Assembly (NCBI GenBank): GCA_938041435.1 | Contig: CALISR010000004.1 | Span: 1 to 39,080 of the forward strand | Source of the DNA: an uncultured Candidatus Saccharibacteria bacterium | GTDB taxonomy: Bacteria > Patescibacteriota > Saccharimonadia > Saccharimonadales > Saccharimonadaceae | Length of the DNA stretch: 39,080 nucleotides | Direction: 5' to 3' | Shown: positions 21,132-29,787 of the stretch, one piece after another | Layout: the number at the start of each line of letters is the position of its first letter | Position numbering within the stretch: position 1 is the stretch's first letter | Notes under the pieces: generated by a model | What the model saw: the letters and a program-made list of their open reading frames with translations, nothing else | What the model was told of the DNA's origin: nothing | Database searches by the model: none | Translations under genes and position numbers: made by a program

Positions 21132-21379
21132 TGTACTACTACCGCTTGATCTATAAATACACCCCTAACAACAACTGGCGCGTCTACACTACTACAGCAG
21201 TAAGCGAGGGCGAAGCTATCACTAATCTACTGAGGGATAAAGAAGCAGTATACGACTATAGGATCATCAGCCAAGAAGAGACAGAGAGCAACGATACTAA
21301 CATAGCCCATAACCTATTTAAACTATTTGTATGGCTCTTTACTATGGCTATGGTGCTATGGGCAGTGCAGCAAAGATAG
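21131..21379 (+). CDS. Small strand-helix-strand protein with C-terminal membrane anchor
   Basis: An 82-residue protein: the local strand-helix-strand domain (YYYRLIYKYTP, SEGEAITNLLRD, YDYRIISQEE) fused to one C-terminal transmembrane helix (about residues 61-78). A tail-anchored version of a family otherwise soluble suggests the domain is used in more than one place in the cell. It is the last gene of the early cluster. Function unknown. Confidence 0.55.
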   Translation: MYYYRLIYKYTPNNNWRVYTTTAVSEGEAITNLLRDKEAVYDYRIISQEETESNDTNIAHNLFKLFVWLFTMAMVLWAVQQR

Positions 21380-21402
21380 AGATAAACACAAAAACACACA
21401 CT

Positions 21403-21436
21403 AGGAGAGGTTTGCGAGGCCTCTCCTCTTGTTATT
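21403..21436 (+). terminator. Terminator between early and late regions
   Basis: AGGAGAGG (21403-21410) pairs with CCTCTCCT (21420-21427), followed by CTTGTTATT. The same T-rich segment supplies the -35 of the terminase promoter. Confidence 0.7.
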
Positions 21437-21457
21437 CATAAGGGAAATGACTATAAT
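21429..21457 (+). promoter_or_regulatory. Late promoter giving a leaderless terminase mRNA
   Basis: TTGTTA (21429-21434), a 17-bp spacer and TATAAT (21452-21457). The A of the start codon is 7 nt after the -10, the expected transcription start, and no Shine-Dalgarno sequence is present. Confidence 0.75.
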
Positions 21458-21463
21458 GTTGGT

Positions 21464-21922
21464 ATGCCAAGAAAATCTTCCAAGCAAGAAACAGGGGTCA
21501 AGAAGGAGCCAACTCCACCGCACCTCAGGAACCCTACCGGTAAGGGTGGTTTAGGGGACAACCCTCAGAATAGATCTAGCGGCCGCTGGTCGAAAGACAC
21601 CAGCATCTCATACTGGTACAACAAGCTAGGCCGCATGACCCTCAAAGAGCTAGAGGAATTTGAGCAAAAGGGTGATGAGCTTACTCCGTTTCAAAAGACA
21701 GCTCTCGTACGCGTTAAACGTGCCTACAAGGGTGATTCTGAAGGCCTAGCCGAAGCCAAAGAGGTGGCAGACCGTACAGAAGGCAAAGCCAAGCAAGAGA
21801 TTGGAATTGACGCCAGCGATGATATGAAAACTATCATGAGAGGCTTTATTATACCAACACTACCAACGGATTGGATTGATGAGCAAGTCGCATTGGCCCG
21901 TACTAAACAAAGCAACGTATGA
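21464..21922 (+). CDS. Probable small terminase subunit
   Basis: A 152-residue protein directly upstream of the large terminase, which it overlaps by 44 nt. The N-terminus is basic with a GNP-x-NRSSGR-like motif (NPQNRSSGRWSKDTSISYWY) common in phage packaging-initiation proteins. The C-terminal half has a helical ALVRVKRAYKG segment and ADRTEGKAKQEI, also typical of the family. It should recognise phage DNA and regulate packaging. The mRNA appears leaderless. Assignment rests on these motifs and on position. Confidence 0.7.
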   Translation: MPRKSSKQETGVKKEPTPPHLRNPTGKGGLGDNPQNRSSGRWSKDTSISYWYNKLGRMTLKELEEFEQKGDELTPFQKTALVRVKRAYKGDSEGLAEAKEVADRTEGKAKQEIGIDASDDMKTIMRGFIIPTLPTDWIDEQVALARTKQSNV

Positions 21923-23480
21923 TGATTTGAGAGAGAAGGGCTACTGGCTACCACTGCCAGGCCCTCAGCAGCTCGCAATAGCTCTCTCACGCGACAAGAG
22001 ATTCCGTGAGATACTATTCGGTGGCTCACGTGGTGGAGGTAAGACAGACGTATCTATCGCTACTATAGGTGATCGCTTTGGTGACACAAGAGCACGCCAG
22101 CTCGTCATTCGTAAAGACGCAGGAGACCTAGCAGACTTTGAGGAGCGTGCCGTAGCGGCTCTCCAGCCATTTGGTGCTAAGTTACGCCGTAACCCAATGG
22201 TGCTATCTGCCAAGGGCTGTGGCCGTGTCATCGGTGGCCACCTCCACGACGCTGAAGCTTACACAAAGTACCAGGGTCATGAGTATTGCCGTATCAATAT
22301 TGAGGAGCTAACTCAGATACCAGACGAGGGGCGCTATGAGAAGCTCATCAGCTCAGCTCGTAGCAAGTACAAAGACCTATACCCTCAAGTGTTCGCTACC
22401 ACCAACCCAGGTGGCGCAGGCATGGGCTGGGTAAAGAAGCGTTTCGTAGCACCAGACCCAGACAGGGCAGAAGTGCTCAAAATGGAGTATCCCTGGGTGG
22501 ATATATACGGCAAGAAGCAAGTCACACACTGGCAAATCGTCATAGACAAGCGTACAGGCATCTGGCGTGCTTACATACCAGCTACAATTGACTCTAACCC
22601 ATTCCTGCTAGAGAACGACCCAGACTACGTGAAATACCTCGACTCTCTCCAGGACTCAGATCCAGAACTGTACCGTGCCTGGCGTTTTGGAGATTGGGAC
22701 ATTCAGTTTGGCGCTGTGTTTGAGGAGTTTCGGCAAAGTAAGCATACCTATACTAAGTTCAGTGAGTGGGGTGTTACGAAGGAAGCTTTCGACAGCAATT
22801 ACCGTGTCATGGGCATGGACTGGGGCTATAACGATGAGTGTGTGTTGCTTTGGGCTATGTTTGATAATATCACGGAGAAGGAGAACAGAGCTTTCATTTA
22901 CCGTGAGCTACACGGCAACCACAAGCCTAAAGAATATTGGTGTGAGAGGATTGTTGAAATGTATCTGAAGGATCCAGTAGACTTGATAGCCCTGCCACAT
23001 GACGCTTACAGCCACCTAGGAGGCTCTGAGACGATCGCTAAGGTGCTTAATGACACATTTGCACGTCTTGCTCCAGATGAGAAGCGCCCACGCATTGTAC
23101 GGGCTGATAAGCTCATGAAAGACAGGAAGCAAGCAGCAGTGCAGATGATCCACAGTGCCTTTGCTAATAAATCAGACGGCAAGCCTGGCCTCATCTTTAG
23201 CAAGTATTGCTCATACCTCATAGACACGCTACCTACTATCATCTACGCCAAGGAGTCTGGCGGTGAGGAGCTTGACCCTAACAACGTAGACCACGCACTA
23301 GACTCCCTCATGTACACACTCATGACAGCCAACCGTGAGTATGGGTTCCTAGTGAACGAGGCGAAGAAGATTAACAAGCTCACCAAGCAGTCATTCACCA
23401 TAAATCCAGGTGGCAGAGTAGAAGCAAAAGACATTGGAATTGATATTGCAACAGCGGTAGAGACAGATAAGCTCGTATAA
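21879..23480 (+). CDS. terL: Large terminase subunit (packaging ATPase-nuclease)
   Basis: A 533-residue protein. Walker A is FGGSRGGGKTD (about residues 47-57), Walker B is INIEEL with catalytic Glu near 143, and the coupling motif is TTNPGG near 175. The nuclease half has MDWGYNDE (first Asp about 314), a HDAYSHLGG element, and VDHALDSLMY with the last acidic residues near 480. It powers DNA entry into the procapsid and makes the cuts. ATG 21879 is taken; TTG 21876 is possible. It overlaps the small terminase gene. Confidence 0.93.
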   Translation: MSKSHWPVLNKATYDDLREKGYWLPLPGPQQLAIALSRDKRFREILFGGSRGGGKTDVSIATIGDRFGDTRARQLVIRKDAGDLADFEERAVAALQPFGAKLRRNPMVLSAKGCGRVIGGHLHDAEAYTKYQGHEYCRINIEELTQIPDEGRYEKLISSARSKYKDLYPQVFATTNPGGAGMGWVKKRFVAPDPDRAEVLKMEYPWVDIYGKKQVTHWQIVIDKRTGIWRAYIPATIDSNPFLLENDPDYVKYLDSLQDSDPELYRAWRFGDWDIQFGAVFEEFRQSKHTYTKFSEWGVTKEAFDSNYRVMGMDWGYNDECVLLWAMFDNITEKENRAFIYRELHGNHKPKEYWCERIVEMYLKDPVDLIALPHDAYSHLGGSETIAKVLNDTFARLAPDEKRPRIVRADKLMKDRKQAAVQMIHSAFANKSDGKPGLIFSKYCSYLIDTLPTIIYAKESGGEELDPNNVDHALDSLMYTLMTANREYGFLVNEAKKINKLTKQSFTINPGGRVEAKDIGIDIATAVETDKLV

Positions 23481-23536
23481 AGGCTAGTCTCTCACGCTCT
23501 ATTTGCTGTATGATAGAGACAAACAGGAGACATAGC

Positions 23537-25666
23537 ATGCATGATCAAGACAAAGTATTTAAAGACCCTAGGGTAGACGATATAACAACTAACACAGGCG
23601 TGATTGATGAGCGTGATGCTCTATCTATCGATGAAGTAGACGACGCTACGCTTGTACGGCGTTTCAAGTATTGGGTGAACGACTCAGAAGCCTACTGGAA
23701 TAGCAGGAGTGGTTTCAATCTACGCAACGTGCGAGCACAGAATGAACGATACTACCTAGGCAAGCAGGACAGCGACAGGCTCTACTACCACCAGGCAGAC
23801 TACCGAGACAACCAACTCTTTGTTGGTATTCAAGCTGTTATAGCCTATGTCTCAGCTCGTGACCCAGGGTGTGAGATTACTCCAGGGGATGACTCACCGG
23901 CTAGCAAGACACTAGCCTCACGCCTTGAAAGCGCTGTAGACCTACATAGCCAGAAGGTACGTCTCTCACGCAAGATCAAGGTAGCAGCCAAGAACCTCGC
24001 CTTGAAGCGTGTTGGTGTGATCAAGCTCATGTACAACCCATTCAGTAAGGAGATTGAAGCGAAGGCGCTCAACCCAGAGAAGGTTATTCTCGACCGTAAT
24101 GCAGAGCTAGATGAAGAGCCTCGCTTTATCTGTGAGGTGTGTGAGGACACTGTAGACATTCTCATGTCTAAATTCCCAGAGAAAGAGAAGGAAATTATGA
24201 ATGAGCTTGGCTTTGTTCGTAAGACTCAGAAGCTCCTCAGCACCGTTGTAGCCTACAATGAGATTTGGTTTACAGATACTACAACTGGCGAGCCGCGTGA
24301 GTGTGTCGCTTGGTATTTCAACAACCTCATCTTAGACAAGAAGCTCAGCCCTATGTACGAATACGACAATAAGGGTGTTGCTATCTGTAACTACACAGAC
24401 AAGCCCACCAAGCCGTACGCCTTCTGTAACTACCTGAACGATGGTAGCCACATGATTGACCAAACATCGCCTATTGAGCAGGCTATTCCTCTCCAGAACA
24501 TCCTCAACCGTCGTGGTCGCCAGATCATCGACAATGCAGACACAGCTAACAGCATTAAGGTATTCCGTTCTGGTGCCATCTCAGAGGATGACGCCAAGAA
24601 GCTCACGGGCAAACCCAACCAGTCTGTTGTGCTCGATATTCGTGAGGATGAGCCTATCAGCAACGCATATGGTGAAATTCCAGCCCATTTGCTGCCTAAC
24701 TACGTATTGCAAGACAAAGAGGACATTAAGAACAGCATCCACAACATCCTTGGTACGCCTTCTCAGTTCCGTGGTGATGACTCGAAGCGTGACGTTGGTA
24801 CGCTCGGTGAAGCACAGATGATGCAGAGCCAGGCCTCAGGCCGCCAGGATGAGATTGTGCGTGAGATTGATAACATGCTTGATCGGTACTTTAAGCTCCT
24901 CGTTCAGATGATGAAAGTGTACTACAGCAAGAACCACAAAATCTCTGGCCGTGACACTGATGGTAACTTCATTCATGTCGAGCTGTCTCGTGAGACTATC
25001 CCAGACAACGCTGTGATCGCTGTGTCACCAGGTAGCACCGTAAGTATGGACAAGAGCCGACGTGAGAATATCGCAGTGAAGCTGGCAGAGCTTGGTGTGA
25101 TTGATCCATACAACCTATTTAAGGATCTTGGACTGAAGGACTCTAGCGAGCGCTACGAGAGCTTGGTCAAGTTCAAGACTGACCCGAACATGCTCGTTGA
25201 TGAGGTACGTAGTGAAGTGCAGGACGAGGAAGCTTACATTGACTTTGCAGTTATCATGAATGGCTTTGACGCTAAGCCACGTGATGACGTGACACCACAG
25301 CACATCCTAGCCCACAATAAGCAACTCCAGACGGACAAGTTCCTCATGGCTAACCCGAAGCTCCAGCAGAAGCTCCTCGCTCACATTGACCAGGAGGTAC
25401 TCAGCCTCAGCCAGCGTGAGAAGCTCCAGCAGGCTAGCGATCAAGGGCTACTTGTAGACCCAAGCATGCCTACAAGCCCAGAAATTCCACAACCTCAGCC
25501 AGAAATGCCCGTAGACCCCTCTCAGATGCCACCAGAGGCGATGCAAGGCCAGCAACCACCAGTAGAAGGCCCGCCAATCCCTGAGCAGCCAGCGCAGCCA
25601 ATAGGCGACCTAGGCGGCGTGCAGGATCAAGGCACGAGCGGTATCCTCTCCGGCCTCGGGCTATAG
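23537..25666 (+). CDS. Portal protein
   Basis: A 709-residue portal of the size usual in podoviruses, placed directly after the terminase. It includes an N-terminal ARDPGCEITPGDD element, a LALKRVGVIKLMYNP stretch, a PIEQAIPLQNILNRRGRQI segment and the NILGTPSQFRG clip-type region, followed by a long helical crown and a Pro/Gln-rich tail (about 655-709). It forms the dodecameric ring at the packaging vertex. ATG 23537 has AGGAGA 7 nt upstream; the earlier ATG 23510 overlaps a possible -10 (TATGAT) and is rejected. Confidence 0.85.
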   Translation: MHDQDKVFKDPRVDDITTNTGVIDERDALSIDEVDDATLVRRFKYWVNDSEAYWNSRSGFNLRNVRAQNERYYLGKQDSDRLYYHQADYRDNQLFVGIQAVIAYVSARDPGCEITPGDDSPASKTLASRLESAVDLHSQKVRLSRKIKVAAKNLALKRVGVIKLMYNPFSKEIEAKALNPEKVILDRNAELDEEPRFICEVCEDTVDILMSKFPEKEKEIMNELGFVRKTQKLLSTVVAYNEIWFTDTTTGEPRECVAWYFNNLILDKKLSPMYEYDNKGVAICNYTDKPTKPYAFCNYLNDGSHMIDQTSPIEQAIPLQNILNRRGRQIIDNADTANSIKVFRSGAISEDDAKKLTGKPNQSVVLDIREDEPISNAYGEIPAHLLPNYVLQDKEDIKNSIHNILGTPSQFRGDDSKRDVGTLGEAQMMQSQASGRQDEIVREIDNMLDRYFKLLVQMMKVYYSKNHKISGRDTDGNFIHVELSRETIPDNAVIAVSPGSTVSMDKSRRENIAVKLAELGVIDPYNLFKDLGLKDSSERYESLVKFKTDPNMLVDEVRSEVQDEEAYIDFAVIMNGFDAKPRDDVTPQHILAHNKQLQTDKFLMANPKLQQKLLAHIDQEVLSLSQREKLQQASDQGLLVDPSMPTSPEIPQPQPEMPVDPSQMPPEAMQGQQPPVEGPPIPEQPAQPIGDLGGVQDQGTSGILSGLGL

Positions 25667-25693
25667 ACATAACCACCTCCATTTAGATATAAT
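25664..25693 (+). promoter_or_regulatory. Possible promoter for the scaffold gene
   Basis: TAGACA (25664-25669), an 18-bp spacer and TATAAT (25688-25693), followed by TCAAACATAA, part of the shared leader motif. Confidence 0.55.
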
Positions 25694-25728
25694 CTAGGTA
25701 TATATCAAACATAATGGAGGTGTTTACA

Positions 25729-26769
25729 TTGGCATCATCTAACACAGACCTATCAGAGATGGACTTTGACGCACTGGTTGAGAAGGCAGAAGCCCAAGAC
25801 CAGGACGACAAGGAGACAACTGATGAGGTAAAGGAACAACAAGATAACCCTACCACAAAGGAGGAAAAGAACGGTGAGGGTGAAGACACCACCGAAGCGC
25901 AAGACGACAAGTCGGAAGAGACTCCAGAGGATGAACCAGACGAAAAAGAATCTGGAGAATCAAAGGAAGAGTCGAAAGCACAAGGCCTCTCTGACGAGGA
26001 GTTTCTAAAGGAGCTTGAGCGTCGCGGCCTGAAGGTGGCAGAAAACAAAAAGGAAGAGCCTAAAAAAGACGATAAGCCTCAGCCATGGGAGGAGCGCCCA
26101 GATGAGATTGACGAGAAACTCTGGAACAAATCTACACCAGAGGAGAAGTTTATCTACAACAGCCTCGATTACATCACTGTAAAGGGCAAGGACGGCGAGG
26201 AGCTTTCAGTCAAGCTACCAACACAGCTGCCAGATGACTTTGAGTTTGCCAACAAGAAGGCCGAGGCTCAATTCTACAGCGCTATGAGCGCCCAAAGTTC
26301 CAAGGCAGAGAAGCTTATGAATAAGATCACCTCTGATCGTGAGCAAACAACCAAGGCAGAGAAGGAAAAGGCAGAGCTTGATGCTATTATTGCTGATGTA
26401 GATCGCCTCCAAGACGACGGTATTGTGCCTAAGATAAAAGCCAAGCCAGGCACAGAGGAATTTAACACTGATCCTAGCGTGCAACTGGTGAATAAGATCC
26501 TCGACTTTCGCGATGAGTACAACCGCAAACACAAGGGTGAGAACATTAGCTCGTACACAGCTGGCCTCATCTACAAGGCTAAGAACCCGAAGGAGTTTGA
26601 GACAGAGGATGACAAGCGACGTTCTAGCCAGGATAAGTCACGGGAGAAAACCGCTAGCCGTGTAGCAAATAAAACAACATCAGCCAATCGCCCCGAGTAC
26701 AACCATAAGGCTTTTGGTAAAAATGTTAGTCTAACTGACATTGCAGATTACTACGCAGATCAACTATAA
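25729..26769 (+). CDS. Probable scaffolding protein
   Basis: A 346-residue, very acidic, Glu/Lys/Asp-rich protein: a disordered first third (to about residue 110), long charged helices (about 170-240) and a basic, Arg/Lys-rich C-terminus. That is the usual build of a podoviral scaffolding protein. It follows the portal. Two starts are possible: ATG 25714 without a ribosome binding site, or TTG 25729 with GGAGG at 7 nt, which I prefer. The capsid protein it should work with is not adjacent but far downstream. Confidence 0.7.
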   Translation: MASSNTDLSEMDFDALVEKAEAQDQDDKETTDEVKEQQDNPTTKEEKNGEGEDTTEAQDDKSEETPEDEPDEKESGESKEESKAQGLSDEEFLKELERRGLKVAENKKEEPKKDDKPQPWEERPDEIDEKLWNKSTPEEKFIYNSLDYITVKGKDGEELSVKLPTQLPDDFEFANKKAEAQFYSAMSAQSSKAEKLMNKITSDREQTTKAEKEKAELDAIIADVDRLQDDGIVPKIKAKPGTEEFNTDPSVQLVNKILDFRDEYNRKHKGENISSYTAGLIYKAKNPKEFETEDDKRRSSQDKSREKTASRVANKTTSANRPEYNHKAFGKNVSLTDIADYYADQL

Positions 26770-26787
26770 GGTGAAAGGAGAAAATAG

Positions 26788-27321
26788 ATGAATCTGGATC
26801 AAATCAATCAAGGGCTAACCGAGGATCAAATCCTTGGCAATGCTGTAACAACTCAGGCTGTGGACGGCGATACGTTCCGTGACATTGTGTACGCGATGTT
26901 CAAGCCAAACGATATGGTGGTTATTAAGAATAATGCTCCGTATCCATCAGGGTTTGCATACATGCACATTGATGACGAGGAGCACATCCAGCCTAACGAG
27001 TACACTAATACCACTATCCGTGGTGCACAACGTGCCTTCCTCATCCATGCAGGTGAGGAGAAGGTGGTGCAGGGCTGGCTTGCCTATATGGCTCTCGAGC
27101 ATATGTGGAAGGAGTACGCTCAGTATAGCAGCTCTGATGGCGCTCGTATGCTTGCAGACGTTCAAGCTCGCACCAAATGGCTCAACGAAGCGTACCGTGG
27201 CCCAGCTCAGTACACGACTGGCGCTAAGGATACCGCTCCAAAGGAGGAAGAGAAGCCAGCACGACGTGGTCGTCAAGCTAAAGCGGAGAGCAAAGAGGAG
27301 GATCTAGGCTTTAGCGAGTAA
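26788..27321 (+). CDS. Hypothetical virion-region protein
   Basis: A 177-residue protein. Residues 1-125 look globular (VDGDTFRDIVYAMFKPNDMV, PSGFAYMHIDDEEHIQP, EKVVQGWLAYMALEHMWKEY). The tail (about 145-177) is charged and low in complexity. It has AAAGGAGAA upstream. Its place after scaffold suggests a head-completion or minor head protein, but no family was recognised. It could equally be an assembly factor absent from the virion. Confidence 0.5.
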   Translation: MNLDQINQGLTEDQILGNAVTTQAVDGDTFRDIVYAMFKPNDMVVIKNNAPYPSGFAYMHIDDEEHIQPNEYTNTTIRGAQRAFLIHAGEEKVVQGWLAYMALEHMWKEYAQYSSSDGARMLADVQARTKWLNEAYRGPAQYTTGAKDTAPKEEEKPARRGRQAKAESKEEDLGFSE

Positions 27322-27340
27322 ATAGCAGGCCTATCTGTAG

Positions 27341-27388
27341 CCCGCCCGAGGTATAATCTCTAAAGAAGGAGAATAACCGGGCGGGTTT
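27341..27388 (+). promoter_or_regulatory. Hairpin enclosing a -10 element
   Basis: CCCGCCCG (27341-27348) pairs perfectly with CGGGCGGG (27378-27385) and is followed by TTT. The 29-nt loop holds TATAAT (27352-27357) and AAGGAG. Transcripts arriving from upstream would form the hairpin; those starting at the internal -10 would lack its 5' arm. The -35 is poor. Confidence 0.45.
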
Positions 27389-27411
27389 CCGCTTGAAAGA
27401 GACAAAACTGT

Positions 27412-27693
27412 ATGGATGATAAACCGCTAAACAAATGGCAAGTCAAAGAGATTATCGATGACGCCATCACAAAACACGAACTGCGCAAAGAAAAGGACTT
27501 TGTGCCTATCTACGCGTTAGAAATATACAAGAAAGACATAGAATCACGCCTAAAAGACCTTGAGACAGACTCAGCAGAGGCTAAAGACCGTAATAAGTGG
27601 CTGTTTCGTCTTGTTGTGGGCGCAGTTATTACCTCATTCGTGCCAATTGTCATTGCACTGCTGTCTAACAGTAGGGGAGGGTTGTTACGATGA
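27412..27693 (+). CDS. Coiled-coil membrane protein of the lysis module
   Basis: A 93-residue protein with a charged helical/coiled-coil N-terminal part (about 10-65, KDIESRLKDLETDSAEAKDR) and one transmembrane helix (about 67-86) with a short C-terminal tail. The build resembles XhlA-type lysis accessory proteins or holin partners. It overlaps the next gene by 4 nt and starts the cassette that includes the endolysin and a two-helix holin. Function is inferred from build and position. Confidence 0.6.
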   Translation: MDDKPLNKWQVKEIIDDAITKHELRKEKDFVPIYALEIYKKDIESRLKDLETDSAEAKDRNKWLFRLVVGAVITSFVPIVIALLSNSRGGLLR

Positions 27694-28442
27694 GAAAGAA
27701 TCGTGTCATTCGATGGTTTAAAAGAGAAACGTTGCTCAAAATCCTATCAATCATGATGATTTTAAGCCTTATATTCAGTGGCTACACCATTTACAAGGTA
27801 TTTACACTCAAACCAGGCCAAGCTGTGACTATTTCAGGCGGTGCGAAGGTTGAGAAACCTGTCACAAACATCACTAATGCACAAATAGACAAGGATGGCA
27901 ACCTAGTGCTTACATATTCAGACGGAGAAGCACGCAATGTGGGCTCTATTGTTGGCTCGAACGGTAAGGATGGGGCAGACGGTAAGACACCAACCAACTC
28001 AGAGATAGCGTTAGCCATCAAGACATACTGTCTCACCAACAAATGTTCAGATAACCCCACAAGCGCCCAGGTAATGAGCGCTGTTGCTGCCTATTGCTCA
28101 GGTGGTATATGTAACGGTACGAACGGCAAGAACGCATCAGACGAGCAGATAGCGACCGCTGTGGCTAAATACTGTGCAGCAGGATTATGTAGGGGAGATA
28201 AAGGCGCTACGGGTGCCACAGGTGCTACAGGCGCGGCAGGAGCTAATGGCGCTAACGGTGTTGATGGCAAAGACGGTAGGGACGGCAAAGACGGTGCGTC
28301 TCCGCAGCTATCATGCGTCAACATCAAGGACAACACAGGTAACCAAACATCATGGGTAGCATGGAAGTACGAGGGTGAAGCAAACTCTGCGTACCGTAGG
28401 CTATACAAGATCGCTGGTGACAGTAACTGTATTAATATTTAA
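27690..28442 (+). CDS. Membrane-anchored protein with cysteine repeats and collagen-like segment
   Basis: A 250-residue protein. A basic start and one transmembrane helix (about 15-37) are followed by a short beta region with GNLVLTYSDGEAR. Then come three repeats of about 30 residues built as (E/Q)-(I/V)-x4-A-(I/V)-x2-YC-x4-C (about 104-160), a Gly-x-y collagen-like run (about 168-205) and a C-terminal domain with two Cys. Extracytoplasmic exposure is implied. Between a coiled-coil membrane protein and the endolysin, it may span the cell wall or help lysis; a virion or adhesion role is the alternative. The family is unrecognised beyond the collagen-like run. Confidence 0.65.
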   Translation: MRKNRVIRWFKRETLLKILSIMMILSLIFSGYTIYKVFTLKPGQAVTISGGAKVEKPVTNITNAQIDKDGNLVLTYSDGEARNVGSIVGSNGKDGADGKTPTNSEIALAIKTYCLTNKCSDNPTSAQVMSAVAAYCSGGICNGTNGKNASDEQIATAVAKYCAAGLCRGDKGATGATGATGAAGANGANGVDGKDGRDGKDGASPQLSCVNIKDNTGNQTSWVAWKYEGEANSAYRRLYKIAGDSNCINI

Positions 28443-28452
28443 GGAGGTATAA

Positions 28453-29478
28453 ATGGCGTACAACTACATTACGCAGTATGACTCGCCAAACTACACTGCT
28501 GGCCGGCAAGGCAATAACATCAGCAGTATCACGATCCACTGGTGGGGTGATCCCAACCAGAACCCTACGTTTGAGGGTGTTACAGCATGGCTTTGCAACC
28601 CAGCAGCGCAGGTGAGCGCTCACTACGTTGTTACGGGCACAGACCGGCGTGTGGCCTGTATTGTAGACCCTGCCAACATTGCATGGCATGCAGGTAACTG
28701 GGTAGGGAACCAGACAAGCATCGGTATTGAGTGCGATCCACGGTGCCGTGATGAGGACTACGACGTTATTGCTGAACTGGTGGCAGAGCTGCGCAAGGCT
28801 TACGGTGACTTACCACTCCGTCCTCATAACTCATGGACGAGCACGAGCTGCCCCGGTAACTATGACCTTGGCCGTATCGACCGTATGGCTCGTGAGAAGG
28901 CTGGCCAGGTTGTGCAGCGTGATCGGACTGATGAGATTAACTATCTGAATGGATTGTATCAGCAGATCCTTGACCGCAATGTAGACGAAAATGCTATTGG
29001 CCACTACCTGTCTCAGATCGACAAAGGCTGGAACTGGGATCAGATCCGTGAGGACTTGGCCAATAGTGCAGAAGGTAAGGCTGTGGCAGAGCGACGCAAC
29101 GCACGAAATAATGAGCTACGAGCAGCCTATGACAGCGAGACTAATGAAATTCAGCGTCTCTACAAGGAGATTCTCGAGCGTGACGCAGACGAAGGTGGCA
29201 TTGAGCATTACCGCAATCAGATCCGCAATGGCTGGAGCTGGCAGATGGTAGCTGACGACCTACGACGGAGCGATGAGTACAAGGAATTGCAGCGTATCAA
29301 GAACGCACCAACGCCAGAGATTCAGCACGTAGAGCCAGAGCCACCAACAGAGCCAGAGAAGCCAGCAGAAACGCCTCAGGAAGCGCCGAAGGCAGAGGAC
29401 ACTACAACTATCCTTGGAGATATTCGACGTATCTTGCAGGCGATTCTAGACGCTATCACGGGTTTGTTTAAAAAATAA
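28453..29478 (+). CDS. N-acetylmuramoyl-L-alanine amidase endolysin with DUF4214 repeats
   Basis: A 341-residue endolysin. Residues 1-155 are an amidase_2/PGRP-type zinc amidase: ITIHWW (His29), AHYVV, WHAGNW, RPHNSW (His125) and TSCPGN (Cys133) supply the usual His-His-Cys zinc site. It cuts the bond between muramic acid and the stem peptide. Two DUF4214-type repeats follow (about 163-208 and 232-278; LYQQILDRNVDENAIGHYL and LYKEILERDADEGGIEHYR), probably binding the cell wall. Then comes a Pro/Glu-rich linker and a C-terminal amphipathic helix. AAGGAGG precedes ATG. The holin follows directly. Confidence 0.9.
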   Translation: MAYNYITQYDSPNYTAGRQGNNISSITIHWWGDPNQNPTFEGVTAWLCNPAAQVSAHYVVTGTDRRVACIVDPANIAWHAGNWVGNQTSIGIECDPRCRDEDYDVIAELVAELRKAYGDLPLRPHNSWTSTSCPGNYDLGRIDRMAREKAGQVVQRDRTDEINYLNGLYQQILDRNVDENAIGHYLSQIDKGWNWDQIREDLANSAEGKAVAERRNARNNELRAAYDSETNEIQRLYKEILERDADEGGIEHYRNQIRNGWSWQMVADDLRRSDEYKELQRIKNAPTPEIQHVEPEPPTEPEKPAETPQEAPKAEDTTTILGDIRRILQAILDAITGLFKK

Positions 29479-29490
29479 AGGAGAAGTAAA

Positions 29491-29727
29491 ATGGAAGCAC
29501 TAAATGTTCTCATCGTACCAGCAATCGTAAAGCTGTTCGACATGTTCAACAAGAAGGAGTGGGGCGGTATCGCTAAGGTGTTCCTCGCTATTGCAGCAGG
29601 TATTGGTTACTACTTTGTGACCGGGCACTTTGTCTTTACCGACAAGACTGTCTACGAAGGTATCGCCTTTGGCCTCCAGGCTGCCGGTCTTGTGACCGTG
29701 GCTGCCAAAGCTGGCGCAACCAAATAG
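29491..29727 (+). CDS. Holin
   Basis: A 78-residue protein with an amphipathic N-terminal helix (VLIVPAIVKLFDMF) and two transmembrane helices (about 27-47 and 57-75), directly after the endolysin and preceded by AAAGGAGAA. Size, topology and position fit a two-helix phage holin that opens the membrane for the amidase. Sequence family not named. Confidence 0.75.
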   Translation: MEALNVLIVPAIVKLFDMFNKKEWGGIAKVFLAIAAGIGYYFVTGHFVFTDKTVYEGIAFGLQAAGLVTVAAKAGATK

Positions 29728-29755
29728 CTCATAGTTAGCTGTTGTATTATTGACC

Positions 29756-29779
29756 CCTAGGTATCCTGGGGGCTATAAT
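29756..29779 (+). promoter_or_regulatory. Late promoter giving a leaderless mRNA
   Basis: TTGACC followed by an 18-bp spacer and TATAAT (29774-29779); the start ATG is 9 nt further on, with no ribosome binding site. The spacer itself is a hairpin (CCCC-T-AGG-TAT-CCT-GGGG), which could also stop transcripts from the lysis genes. Confidence 0.65.
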
Positions 29780-29787
29780 ATTAGCGT

